Shown here: in pieces, positions 1 through 7,198 of the stretch
Numbering within the stretch: the stretch's first letter is position 1
Layout of the letters: each line of letters opens with the position of its first letter
Assembly: GCA_009784305.1 (NCBI GenBank)
Contig: WRBZ01000036.1
Location: 1-7,542, forward strand
Direction: 5' to 3'
Origin: Synergistaceae bacterium
Lineage (GTDB): Bacteria; Synergistota; Synergistia; Synergistales; Aminobacteriaceae
DNA: 7,542 bases
Position numbers and translations under genes: made by a program
The notes under the pieces: model-generated
Told to the model about the DNA's origin: nothing
What the model saw: only the letters and a program-made list of their open reading frames with translations
Database searches by the model: none

Positions 1-998
1 ACGCCCGGGGGCATGGAAATGGCGGTATATTGAAATCTTCTGCCGTCATTTCTTCCGTCATAGATAATTACACCATTTTCCGTGACACGGGCTTCAACTC
101 TTGAAACTGAGACAGGGGTGTCCAGGGCAAATAAATATCTGTGCCTGCCCGGCTCGATGTATATTTCCTGTTCTACCGTATTTTCGCCTGAAATAATATT
201 GCTTGAGCGTCTTTGATTTTGAGAGGATGTCCACACACTGCCGTTAAACGAATCCAAAACCACTCCGCGCCAATATGGAGTGAATAGTTGTCTGCCGACT
301 TCCGCGCGGAAAGCGAGCCTGTTATTTTTTTGAATTTCGCTGACATCACCCAAGCTTACCTGGTCTGTGAAGCCAATCTGGGGAATTCCCTGAGAACCGT
401 AAACTCCCAAAAACGGGGTACGTATTCGCGGAACTGCGATAAACATCAATAAACAAAGAGGGAGCATCATCAAGAATATGGATAAAAGGCGGAAAAACAA
501 TTGCAGTAAATTTCTTAATGAGACCACAGCATGATAATCCTTTGCCTGCCATGAGCACAGCATCATGATAAATGACCAAAGTATGCCTCCTCCAAAACAA
601 TATAAAACAAATTCTTTATCAAATGAAACCATTGCGTGACAGACAAGCATCAAGAGGCTGAGAAGCAGTAATTGCATGTAATCGCGCGCAAATTTCTTTT
701 CGAGCATTTTTACGGCTGTCAGCGCAAGGATAACTTGCATGAAAGGTCCAATAATATTATTGCGGTTTAGCTGCGATAGTATAACCATAAGCAAGGTTGC
801 GGAGAGAACATTGATAACTATTCGCGGTGGGGTGGCAAGTTTTTTTATCTCAATAACAAATCCAATTGTGACAGAAATCGAAAATATAATTATATATAGG
901 CGGTCTATTTCACTCATTGCCATGACAGCGGACAGCCCGGAGCATAAAAGCGCCCCAAAAGCCAATACTTTATTTACTGAAAACGAAATATTATTCAC
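1..998 (-). CDS. TgpA-like membrane transglutaminase (DUF3488), N-terminal part, runs off left edge
   Basis: I translated the minus strand by hand from a GTG at 998: 332 codons with no stop, still open at base 1. The N-terminal part is very hydrophobic, with likely membrane segments near residues 11-28, 34-51, 59-74, 84-97, 107-122, 130-147 and 168-189. Residues 96-113 (VKMLEKKFARDYMQLLLL) resemble the conserved 'LLE..R.RD' stretch of the DUF3488 region in TgpA-type proteins. After the last helix, GDVSEIQKNNRLAFRAE (217-233) and PYWRGVVLDSFNGSVW (241-256) match the conserved 'G.v..l..s..AFR' and 'YWRG..ld.fdG..W' blocks of that family. The catalytic transglutaminase core (Cys-His-Asp) would lie beyond the left edge and is not seen. 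The GTG overlaps the stop of the DUF58 gene by 8 nt, which suggests translational coupling. No good Shine-Dalgarno precedes it, and an in-frame TTG at 1010-1008 is an alternative start. Family assignment is fairly sure; enzymatic function is inferred from family and neighbours. Confidence 0.85.
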   Translation of the reverse strand, partial: MNNISFSVNKVLAFGALLCSGLSAVMAMSEIDRLYIIIFSISVTIGFVIEIKKLATPPRIVINVLSATLLMVILSQLNRNNIIGPFMQVILALTAVKMLEKKFARDYMQLLLLSLLMLVCHAMVSFDKEFVLYCFGGGILWSFIMMLCSWQAKDYHAVVSLRNLLQLFFRLLSIFLMMLPLCLLMFIAVPRIRTPFLGVYGSQGIPQIGFTDQVSLGDVSEIQKNNRLAFRAEVGRQLFTPYWRGVVLDSFNGSVWTSSQNQRRSSNIISGENTVEQEIYIEPGRHRYLFALDTPVSVSRVEARVTENGVIIYDGRNDGRRFQYTAISMPPG

Positions 999-1878
999 GG
1001 TAATCAGCAAGCATCTCTAATAGCTTCAGTTTATGTGCCCGTTCAGCGGACGGAGGAATAACCGAGCCATGTATCAGCATTCCTATTGAAACTCCGCTCT
1101 TGATTGACTCGGCTATCGCGTATGAAGCCATTGAAAGCCCTCTCTCCGTTCCGGCTGAAACTATCCTGTCAAGCTCGATTATTTTACCGGCGCCGACTCC
1201 GTCGCCTTCATAAATTTTTGTATTCAGTTTACCGGTCTTCGCGGTAGACTTCCAATGCACACGCCTGACAGAATCGCCTTCTTCATATGGGCGTATCCCA
1301 GCGACATCGGTTTCGGTAATGGTTACGCCGGGATGCATTGTAGTATTGACTTCTTCCGGGGTTTCATTGATGTAAATTGAATCGGAATGTTTCAAAGGAG
1401 AGGGAAAGACTACTATTTCATCTTCAATGTCAACGTGCCTGTAACGTTTGAACAGGCTGAAAGGATATATTGACGAAATATAAAAGAAGCCTGCTTTATG
1501 TCTGCCTCTTTTGTTAAACTCTGTAAATACAACATTTTCAGGGGCATGCCCGGGCTGAATAGACGGAAAAAATGCCTCGTCCGTTCCATTCTCTATGCTT
1601 ATTAAAAATATCGGAACAGAGCGTCTGTTGTTGGCAACTTTCACGCTTATCGCACATTGTTCTTTCGCATAAATCTCATCCGGAAAATCAACATAAAGTT
1701 CTGCGCCAAATAAATTTCTCCTGCCGGCTATACCGGAAGAAAGCAGGAATCCAAGCAACATGGCAGTTACAAGGTATAACAGATTATTTCCGCTGTTTAT
1801 AGCAACCATGCCCAGCCCCGTAGAAAGAAAGACAAACAGGACGCCGGCTGTACGAACGCCTATTACTTTGCGGCGCAT
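991..1878 (-). CDS. DUF58 domain membrane protein, partner of MoxR
   Basis: This 295-residue protein has two N-terminal hydrophobic segments (about 8-27 and 32-50), followed by a soluble domain. The DUF58 signature is clear at residues 194-213, GIRPYEEGDSVRRVHWKSTA, followed by KTGKL. This is the usual 'R.Y..GD..R.IhWk.sA..gkL' block. Residues 121-145, with the FNKRGRH and IYPFSLFKRY blocks, match the family's 'RG.y...p......PfgLf....' segment. DUF58 proteins are almost always encoded next to a MoxR ATPase. They are thought to work with it at the membrane, though the biochemical role is unsettled. The gene starts 4 nt after the MoxR stop and overlaps the TgpA-like gene by 8 nt, so the three form one translational unit. 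The ATG at 1878 has only a weak GAAG upstream, inside the end of moxR, which fits coupled translation. Length is at the short end for the family but the signature block is complete. Confidence 0.92.
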   Translation of the reverse strand: MRRKVIGVRTAGVLFVFLSTGLGMVAINSGNNLLYLVTAMLLGFLLSSGIAGRRNLFGAELYVDFPDEIYAKEQCAISVKVANNRRSVPIFLISIENGTDEAFFPSIQPGHAPENVVFTEFNKRGRHKAGFFYISSIYPFSLFKRYRHVDIEDEIVVFPSPLKHSDSIYINETPEEVNTTMHPGVTITETDVAGIRPYEEGDSVRRVHWKSTAKTGKLNTKIYEGDGVGAGKIIELDRIVSAGTERGLSMASYAIAESIKSGVSIGMLIHGSVIPPSAERAHKLKLLEMLADYRE

Positions 1879-1882
1879 ATCT

Positions 1883-2821
1883 TCAGAAAACAGTTATTCC
1901 GAACATGATGCTTTTCAACACTTCTCTTTTTTGCGCTGCGGAATCTCTTTTGAATTGTATACGGTGAAGCAGCACATCAGGAGCCATCAGTTTAACGTCC
2001 TCATGAATAACATAGTCTCTTGACTGTATCCATGCGCAGGCTCTGGCAGCCTGTAATAAAGTCATTGCTCCGCGAGTGGATATCCCAATCTCAATATCAT
2101 TATGACCACGTGTTTTTTTCGTAATTTCCAATATGTAGTCCAGTATTTTTTCAGATACTTTAACCGTCTGAACTATCTCTTTCTGCATCTTTATTAAATG
2201 ATCAGCGGAAATCACAGCTTCTATATTATGGATTTCATCGCGCTGGCTGCCGTAACGCAATATCTCGCGTTCAGCTTCGTGCATAGGATAACCTATTGAA
2301 ATTTTCATCATGAACCTGTCAATTTGGGACTCGGGCAGAGGAAATGTTCCTGAGTGCTCCGCCGGATTTTGCGTCGCTATAGTTATGAAAGGGTCGGGTA
2401 AACTATATGTGACCCCGTCAATTGTGGTCTGTTCTTCTCCCATAGCTTCCAGTAGAGCGCTCTGAGTTTTTGGCGTGGCGCGGTTTATTTCATCGACCAA
2501 TACTAAGTTATGAAATATGGGTCCGGGCCGGAATTCAAATTCCCCGCGTTCCGAGCGGAATACATTGAGTCCATTTACATCGGAAGGCAAAAGGTCGTTA
2601 GTGCATTGAATACGCCCGAAACTTAATCCAAGCGCTTTCGCCAAAGCAATAGCGACGGTTGTTTTTCCAAGTCCGGGCAGGTCCTCAAGAAGTATATGCC
2701 CGCGGGATAAAATGCAGATAAGCATTTTAATGATAGAATTGTCCTTCCCATGCAAAATCCTGGAAAGATATTCCATTATTTTTACAATTTCATGGTTTTT
2801 TATGTCAATAAAGCTATCCAT
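1883..2821 (-). CDS. MoxR family AAA+ ATPase
   Basis: This is a cytoplasmic AAA+ ATPase of 312 residues, the usual length for MoxR. Visible motifs in order are: Walker A LEDLPGLGKTT (45-55, Lys53); the MoxR-typical IQCTNDLLPSDVNG (71-84); Walker B LVLVDEINRA (106-115, Asp110 and Glu111); sensor 1 in ATQNP (149-153, Asn152); the 'FPLPESQIDRF' block (160-170) with a candidate arginine finger at Arg169; and sensor 2 STRG (248-251, Arg250) in the C-terminal lid. All key residues are present, so it should be an active ATPase. MoxR proteins are regarded as chaperone-like remodelers acting with DUF58, VWA or transglutaminase partners, and here DUF58 and a TgpA-like protein follow directly. The gene starts 19 nt after the L,D-transpeptidase stop. 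The ATG at 2821 has a modest GAAAG about 8 nt upstream. The substrate is not identifiable from sequence. Confidence 0.95.
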   Translation of the reverse strand: MDSFIDIKNHEIVKIMEYLSRILHGKDNSIIKMLICILSRGHILLEDLPGLGKTTVAIALAKALGLSFGRIQCTNDLLPSDVNGLNVFRSERGEFEFRPGPIFHNLVLVDEINRATPKTQSALLEAMGEEQTTIDGVTYSLPDPFITIATQNPAEHSGTFPLPESQIDRFMMKISIGYPMHEAEREILRYGSQRDEIHNIEAVISADHLIKMQKEIVQTVKVSEKILDYILEITKKTRGHNDIEIGISTRGAMTLLQAARACAWIQSRDYVIHEDVKLMAPDVLLHRIQFKRDSAAQKREVLKSIMFGITVF

Positions 2822-2840
2822 GCTATGCTTTCATTTCAGG

Positions 2841-3584
2841 CTATTCGATGATGACAACCGGCATCCCTATGCTAACCATGCCTTTAAGCTTTATTAATTC
2901 TTCGTTTTTCATTCTTATGCAACCTTCGGATGCGCGGCTGCCTATTGTATCCGGTTTATGAGTTCCGTGTATTCCTATTCCGCTCCACGGCGGAGTATGC
3001 AGCCTTATGAACCAGGGGCCATAAACTCCTTCAGTTTGACCATTTCCATCCCCAAAGTCATACGTCCATTTGCTTGAATCCTGAATCTGTCTTATTCTAA
3101 AAGAACCACTGGGCGTTCTGTTGTCGCCCTTGTGCTGTTTATCCCCTGATACGCTGCCAACTGCTATCTCCCATTCATGCAATTCTTCATCTTTATCATA
3201 AAGAGTGAGGGTAAAATTATTTTTGTCGATGAGTATCCATTTACCTTTCTTCACAGAACGGTTAGCAGCGTTCATAACTGCTGTTTTTTTGGTTTTCGGA
3301 GAAATCTCAAAGATATCATCTGAAGGGAGCAAGTATTCATCCAGTTTTAATTCGTCGGGGGTTTCGTTTTCGCTTGGATATTCTCCGATTAAATAGTCGT
3401 ATTTGTTTTCAAATTTTATTTCTTCGATCAATTCACCTTCAGGCGCTTCCACCGGGTCAACTACACGATGATCCTGCCTTGCCAGGGATAATAATCCAAT
3501 GGTAAAGCCGGCTGTAATTACTAAAGTTCCCGATATCACTATGACTAAAGCAAGCAGATATGATTTTTTTTCCGATAATTTCAT
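2841..3584 (-). CDS. membrane-anchored L,D-transpeptidase (YkuD domain), SEGC variant
   Basis: This 247-residue protein has a short basic N-terminus and one hydrophobic helix (about 9-33), so it is predicted to be anchored with its catalytic part outside the cytoplasm. A low-complexity acidic linker (about 40-100) follows, then a YkuD domain (about 114-247). Family marks are the GDNRTPSGSF block (153-162), the WFIRLHTPP block (191-199), HGTHKPDTIG (206-215) and ASEGCIRM (218-225). His206 and Cys222 fit the catalytic His and Cys of L,D-transpeptidases, which form 3-3 cross-links in peptidoglycan or attach proteins to it. The residue two before the Cys is Glu220, where the common motif is SHGC; the codon is clearly GAA. 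The start ATG at 3584 is preceded by CAGG at a short spacing, 15 nt after the ComM stop. Its place before MoxR-DUF58-TgpA suggests an envelope role. The family call is solid; the exact reaction is inferred. Confidence 0.93.
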   Translation of the reverse strand: MKLSEKKSYLLALVIVISGTLVITAGFTIGLLSLARQDHRVVDPVEAPEGELIEEIKFENKYDYLIGEYPSENETPDELKLDEYLLPSDDIFEISPKTKKTAVMNAANRSVKKGKWILIDKNNFTLTLYDKDEELHEWEIAVGSVSGDKQHKGDNRTPSGSFRIRQIQDSSKWTYDFGDGNGQTEGVYGPWFIRLHTPPWSGIGIHGTHKPDTIGSRASEGCIRMKNEELIKLKGMVSIGMPVVIIE

Positions 3585-3599
3585 TTTACCTGTTTTTAT

Positions 3600-5558
3600 T
3601 TAACCCGCTGTTTCCTGTCTGTACATAAGCGATTCCGCAATATGAGAAGACAGAATTTTCTCTTCATCTGCAAGGTCGGCTATGGTGCGGGCTACTTTCA
3701 GCACCCTGCTTATCCCGCGCCCTGAAACACGGAGCTTTCCCGCCATCCTTGTCAGAAATTCCCTCGACTCGTTTGATAGTTCCAAATTTCTGCGAACGAT
3801 TTTTTCTGGTAATTCAGCATTGCAATTATACCCAAATTTATCCCACCGGTTTTGTTGTATCTTTCTCGCCCTGCAGACCCGCTTTCTAATATCCGCGCTT
3901 GTCTCGGCAGTTCCGCCAAAAGACAGCAGCTCCTCCGGAAGAAGGCGGGGAACTGATATTTGCAAATCTATCCTGTCCAGTATAGGGCCGGATAGTTTAC
4001 GTTTGTAGCGATCAACCTCACGCGCGGAGCATATACATTCGTAAACAGGGTCTCCCAAATGACCGCACGCGCATGGGTTAGCGGCAAGAGCGAGCATTAC
4101 CCGCGAAGGGTATTCCACTGTTCCGGAAGCGCGACTTACAAAGATTTTACCATCTTCTATGGGCTGGCGTAAACTCTCGGTGAGGTCACGCCTGAATTCC
4201 GTGAACTCGTCTAAAAAGAGGACGCCCCGATGTGCCAGGCTTAACTCTCCCGGGCGAAGAGCCACCCCGCCGCCGCAAACAGAAACGGAGCTTGCCGTGA
4301 AATGGACTGTGCGAAACGGGCGCCTTCTTCCATCGTTCCAGTTCATGCCCAAAGTGCTGCGGATGAGCAGGACTTCCGTCAATTCTTCATCGCTGAGCGG
4401 AGGAAGTATGCCGTTAAGCGCTTTGGCAAGAAGGGTTTTTCCGCTCCCCGGAGAGCCTACAAGTAGAATATTATGATGCCCCGCCGCCGCTATCTCAAGA
4501 GCGCGCCTCGCTGCCATCTGACCTTTGATATCAGCGAAATCGGGACCTTCCGCAAATGATTCTTCGTCCGGGAATGACTCGGAAATTTGACTGGGTTTCG
4601 ACATACCCTTTAAAACAAGCACGAGTTCCTGAAGGGATGTAACGGAATAAGCGCGTACGCCGCGTACGAGCCCAACTTCATAAGAATTTTCATGGGGAAC
4701 GTAAAGCGGGATGTTCAGTTTTCTTGCTAAAATTGCGGCGGGGACTGCTCCTCTGACCCGGCGTAAACGCCCGTCAAGCGCAAGTTCCCCCATGTATAAT
4801 GCGGGGGGCAGGGAAGGTAATACTCCTTGGGCGCCAAGCATTCCAAGCGCGATAGGCAGGTCAAGAAGCGCTCCTTCCTTAGGAATGTCTGCGGGTGCGA
4901 GGTTCACGGCAATCCTTCCTTTAAGGAAATACCCCATAGTTCTTAATGCTGCCCTCACCCTTTCCCTGGATTCTTTGACCGATATATCGGGGAGTCCGAC
5001 TATCGAAATGGAAAAAAGGCCGCCCGTTATTTCAACTTCAACTTCTACGCCTATCGCCTCAATTCCATGCAGCGTAACTCCGCCTATGTTAATCACGCAG
5101 CCGCTGACGGGCTCAATTTTCTCTATGCTCAAAGGTTCAGGTATGACCTCATTATCTGCGGCGAACTCAAAATCCGCCTCATTGCCTCCTGTGCCGGCAA
5201 TGTTACGTATGTGTTCAACTTTGAACGTATTGCTTTCACTCTTTAAAGTCAGGGCAATCAGATCTACTCTCCAATTTCCTTCGTAACAATGCTTTTTCAC
5301 GTAACACCTGCCTGCAAGCTCAAGCGAACGCAATTTTTTCGGCCCGATAGAATCCGATGCAGTCTGAACAGGTATTCCGTCCGGATCAGTGCGCGTCCTG
5401 ACTTCAACAAAGACAAGCTGTTCTCCGTTCATCGCTACTATGTCTATTTCACCGGATGAGAATGAGACGTTCCTTTCAAAAATCTCCCAACCGAGTCCTT
5501 CGATGTATTGAACGGCAAAATCTTCGCCCAGTTTTCCAGTTTCCGCGCCATTAATCAT
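3600..5558 (-). CDS. comM: fusion of YraN (UPF0102) nuclease-like domain and ComM/YifB AAA+ ATPase
   Basis: One uninterrupted frame of 652 residues encodes two proteins that are usually separate. Residues 1-120 are YraN/UPF0102: GKLGEDFA (8-15), GEIDIVA (36-42) and VFVEVRTR (49-56), with Asp39 and Glu52 in the positions of a PD-(D/E)xK nuclease site. Arg54 sits where many relatives have Lys. An acidic linker follows (about 122-150). Residues 158-652 are ComM: the N-terminal Lon-protease-like domain with ISIVGLPD (184-191) and VNLAPADIPKEGALLDLP (218-235), Walker A GSPGSGKT (368-375), Walker B GVLFLDEF (445-452), a four-Cys cluster (496, 498, 508, 510), GPILDRIDL (524-532) and a C-terminal lid with SGRGISRV (612-619). 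ComM is a hexameric helicase that promotes branch migration in natural transformation; YraN activity is not well defined. ComM alone is normally about 500 residues, so the extra length is explained by YraN. The ATG at 5558 has GAGAGG upstream, overlapping the ylqH stop. All ATPase motifs are intact. Confidence 0.95.
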   Translation of the reverse strand: MINGAETGKLGEDFAVQYIEGLGWEIFERNVSFSSGEIDIVAMNGEQLVFVEVRTRTDPDGIPVQTASDSIGPKKLRSLELAGRCYVKKHCYEGNWRVDLIALTLKSESNTFKVEHIRNIAGTGGNEADFEFAADNEVIPEPLSIEKIEPVSGCVINIGGVTLHGIEAIGVEVEVEITGGLFSISIVGLPDISVKESRERVRAALRTMGYFLKGRIAVNLAPADIPKEGALLDLPIALGMLGAQGVLPSLPPALYMGELALDGRLRRVRGAVPAAILARKLNIPLYVPHENSYEVGLVRGVRAYSVTSLQELVLVLKGMSKPSQISESFPDEESFAEGPDFADIKGQMAARRALEIAAAGHHNILLVGSPGSGKTLLAKALNGILPPLSDEELTEVLLIRSTLGMNWNDGRRRPFRTVHFTASSVSVCGGGVALRPGELSLAHRGVLFLDEFTEFRRDLTESLRQPIEDGKIFVSRASGTVEYPSRVMLALAANPCACGHLGDPVYECICSAREVDRYKRKLSGPILDRIDLQISVPRLLPEELLSFGGTAETSADIRKRVCRARKIQQNRWDKFGYNCNAELPEKIVRRNLELSNESREFLTRMAGKLRVSGRGISRVLKVARTIADLADEEKILSSHIAESLMYRQETAG

Positions 5559-5573
5559 ACAGGAGAAAACCTC

Positions 5574-5852
5574 TCATCTGCGAACAAGTTTATCCTTGTC
5601 CAGTTTATATAAAAATGTCAGGACTTTTGCGACGGCCTGATATAAATTTGCCGGGATTTCCTCTCCCACTTCGAGAGACAGAAGGGCAGAGACAAGCGCG
5701 ACGTCTTCAACTACGGGAATATTGGCTTCTTTTGCCAGTTCAACGATCTTTCGCGCAACATAATCATACCCCTTAGCCGTTACTTCCGGCGCGGGGGAAC
5801 TTTCCCTATCATATTTAAGAGCGACAGCTTTATCCCTTTTTCTTCTTGGCAT
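5574..5852 (-). CDS. YlqH-like orphan FlhB C-terminal-domain protein
   Basis: This 92-residue protein has no signal peptide or membrane segment. Residues 9-90 match the C-terminal part of the type III export switch proteins FlhB and YscU: KAVALKYD (8-15), PEVTAKGYD (22-30), VARKIVELAKEANIPVVED (32-50), then LLSLEVGEEIPANLYQAVAK (67-86 region) and LTFLYKLD at the end. FlhB has an autocleavage motif NPTH just before the AVALKYD block. Here that position reads RKRDK, so the cleavage site is absent and there is no N-terminal membrane domain. Such stand-alone domains (YlqH, FhlX) are found in many Gram-positive and related bacteria, often near rnhB, yraN and comM. In some species they can substitute for the FlhB C-terminal domain; otherwise their role is unknown. 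It is the first gene of the leftward operon, 15 nt before the YraN-ComM fusion. The only start is the ATG at 5852, which has no visible Shine-Dalgarno. Confidence 0.88.
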   Translation of the reverse strand: MPRRKRDKAVALKYDRESSPAPEVTAKGYDYVARKIVELAKEANIPVVEDVALVSALLSLEVGEEIPANLYQAVAKVLTFLYKLDKDKLVRR

Positions 5853-5858
5853 GTATTG

Positions 5859-5864
5859 ATTATA
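5859..5864 (-). promoter_or_regulatory. extended -10 box for the leftward operon
   Basis: Read on the minus strand, the sequence is TTGATATAATCAATACATG. TATAAT is preceded by TGA, which makes an extended -10 element (TGnTATAAT). No -35 hexamer stands at the normal 16-18 bp; a TTGAAT lies about 22 bp upstream, too far for a standard promoter. Only 6 nt separate the box from the ylqH ATG, so a normal transcription start would fall at or next to the A of the start codon. Predicted from sequence only. Confidence 0.5.
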
Positions 5865-5899
5865 TCAATGAATGATGAAATAAGTTATTCAAATAATAG

Positions 5900-5905
5900 T
5901 ATAAT
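5900..5905 (+). promoter_or_regulatory. -10 box of the glyA promoter
   Basis: A perfect TATAAT lies 39 nt before the glyA start codon, which gives a leader of roughly 30 nt. The best -35-like hexamers upstream (ATGAAA and TGAAAT around 5875-5881) are poor, with spacing of 18-19 bp. The box sits about 35 bp from the oppositely oriented TATAAT of the leftward operon, so the two units share a compact divergent control region. I see no riboswitch fold or operator palindrome in the leader. Confidence 0.5.
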
Positions 5906-5929
5906 ATAGGTTAGATTTATTAATTATTT

Positions 5930-5937
5930 AGGGAGGG
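5930..5937 (+). promoter_or_regulatory. strong ribosome binding site for glyA
   Basis: AGGGAGGG lies 7 nt before the GTG at 5945. This ideal spacing fixes GTG as the start codon, and the protein then begins at the normal point for serine hydroxymethyltransferases. Confidence 0.85.
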
Positions 5938-5944
5938 AAAGCGC

Positions 5945-7198
5945 GTGGTATTCGATAATATCAATGAAGAGTTCAAGGCCGTTGACCCGGAAATCTACTA
6001 CGTGGTAAACAAGGAATGGGAGCGACAGGAGAAAGGGATCGAACTCATAGCTTCCGAAAATGATGTATCAAAGGCGGTTTTGGCTGTGCAGGGATCAATT
6101 CTTACGAACAAATACGCCGAGGGCTATCCTGCAGCCAGATACTACGGAGGCTGCGAGGTGGTTGATATTGCTGAAAGTATTGCGAGGGAACGCGCTAAGA
6201 AACTATTCGGTGCTGATCACTCAAATGTTCAGCCTCATTCCGGCTCATCCGCTAATATGGGCGTATACTTTGCGGCTGTGGAACCGGGAGATACTATACT
6301 GGCAATGAACCTGTCACATGGAGGACATCTTACTCACGGCTCACCGGTGAATTTCTCGGGTAAGTTTTATAATATAGTGTCATACGGAGTCACACATGAT
6401 ACCGGCTTGATCGATTTTGCAGAGGTTAAAAAGCTCGCTGTTGAACATAAACCAAGGTTGATAGTTTGTGGCGCAAGCGCTTATCCTCGCGAGATTGACG
6501 CGTCAATATTCCGTGAAATAGCTGATAATATAGGAGCAATGGTGATGTGTGACATGGCGCACTTCGCCGGGCTTGTTGCCGCAAAGCTTCATAAAGACCC
6601 TGTGCCATACTGTGAATTTGTAACATCCACTACGCACAAAACACTGCGTGGGCCGCGAGGCGGTCTTATCCTCTGCAGGGAGCAATATGCAAAAATGATC
6701 GATAAAATGATATTCCCCGGGATACAGGGCGGACCACTAATGCATGTTATAGCGGCAAAAGCGGTCGCTTTCAGGGAAGCTCTTGATCCATCGTTCCGCA
6801 CATATCAGGAACAGGTGCTGAAAAACGCGCGTGCGCTCGCAGAAGCGTTGTTGTCCTATGGTTTCCATCTCATATCGGGCGGGACGGATAATCACCTTAT
6901 GCTGCTTGACCTCCGCAACAAAAGCGTCACGGGAAAAGCGGTTCAGGAAGCTCTCGATAAAGCGGGAATAACGCTTAACAGGAACTCTGTCCCGTTTGAT
7001 ACCCAAAGCCCGTTTATAACGAGCGGAGTGCGCATAGGAACACCGGCGGCAACGACGCGCGGATTTAAAGAAGAGGAAATGAAGCAGATAGCAAAATGGA
7101 TAAACGAAGTTGTTTGCGATATCGAGAATGAAGAAAGAATTGCCAAAACACGCGCGGAAGTCCTGGAGATGTGCAAAAAATTTCCGATTTATATGTAG
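5945..7198 (+). CDS. glyA: serine hydroxymethyltransferase
   Basis: This cytoplasmic PLP enzyme interconverts serine and glycine, with transfer of the one-carbon unit to tetrahydrofolate. It supplies 5,10-methylene-THF for purine, thymidylate and methionine synthesis. The 417-residue length is the usual one. Visible motifs are: ELIASEN (33-39); [17 protein letters not shown] (53-69); [11 protein letters not shown] (94-104); [10 protein letters not shown] (123-132); [12 protein letters not shown] (201-212), with Asp203 expected to hold the PLP ring nitrogen; [13 protein letters not shown] (228-240), with the PLP-binding Lys232; and GVRIGTPA (361-368), with Arg363 for the substrate carboxylate. 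Nothing essential is missing. It starts at GTG with a strong ribosome binding site and its own promoter, and is transcribed away from the leftward operon. No rho-independent terminator follows; the next sequence is a structured repeat-like element beginning within a few bases of the stop. Confidence 0.98.
   Translation: MVFDNINEEFKAVDPEIYYVVNKEWERQEKGIELIASENDVSKAVLAVQGSILTNKYAEGYPAARYYGGCEVVDIAESIARERAKKLFGADHSNVQPHSGSSANMGVYFAAVEPGDTILAMNLSHGGHLTHGSPVNFSGKFYNIVSYGVTHDTGLIDFAEVKKLAVEHKPRLIVCGASAYPREIDASIFREIADNIGAMVMCDMAHFAGLVAAKLHKDPVPYCEFVTSTTHKTLRGPRGGLILCREQYAKMIDKMIFPGIQGGPLMHVIAAKAVAFREALDPSFRTYQEQVLKNARALAEALLSYGFHLISGGTDNHLMLLDLRNKSVTGKAVQEALDKAGITLNRNSVPFDTQSPFITSGVRIGTPAATTRGFKEEEMKQIAKWINEVVCDIENEERIAKTRAEVLEMCKKFPIYM

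Noticed and set aside
346..600. 84-codon open frame on the minus strand
   Set aside because: It lies in another frame on the same strand as the TgpA-like gene, which I could translate continuously through this stretch with family motifs.
739..1020. 93-codon open frame on the plus strand
   Set aside because: It is antisense to the start of the TgpA-like gene and the end of DUF58, with no ribosome binding site and no recognisable domain.
4652..4668. Tandem CGCGTACG repeat
   Set aside because: It is inside the ComM coding region and simply encodes the VRGVRAYS stretch (298-305). Two short copies are not enough to suggest a site.
4711..5286. 191-codon open frame on the plus strand
   Set aside because: It lies wholly antisense to the ComM gene, whose motifs are intact, and its Ser/Pro-rich translation shows no recognisable domain. 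It is a shadow frame.
5906..5944. Riboswitch in the glyA leader
   Set aside because: The leader is only about 30 nt long and AT-rich. There is no room for a glycine or THF aptamer and no paired stems are visible.
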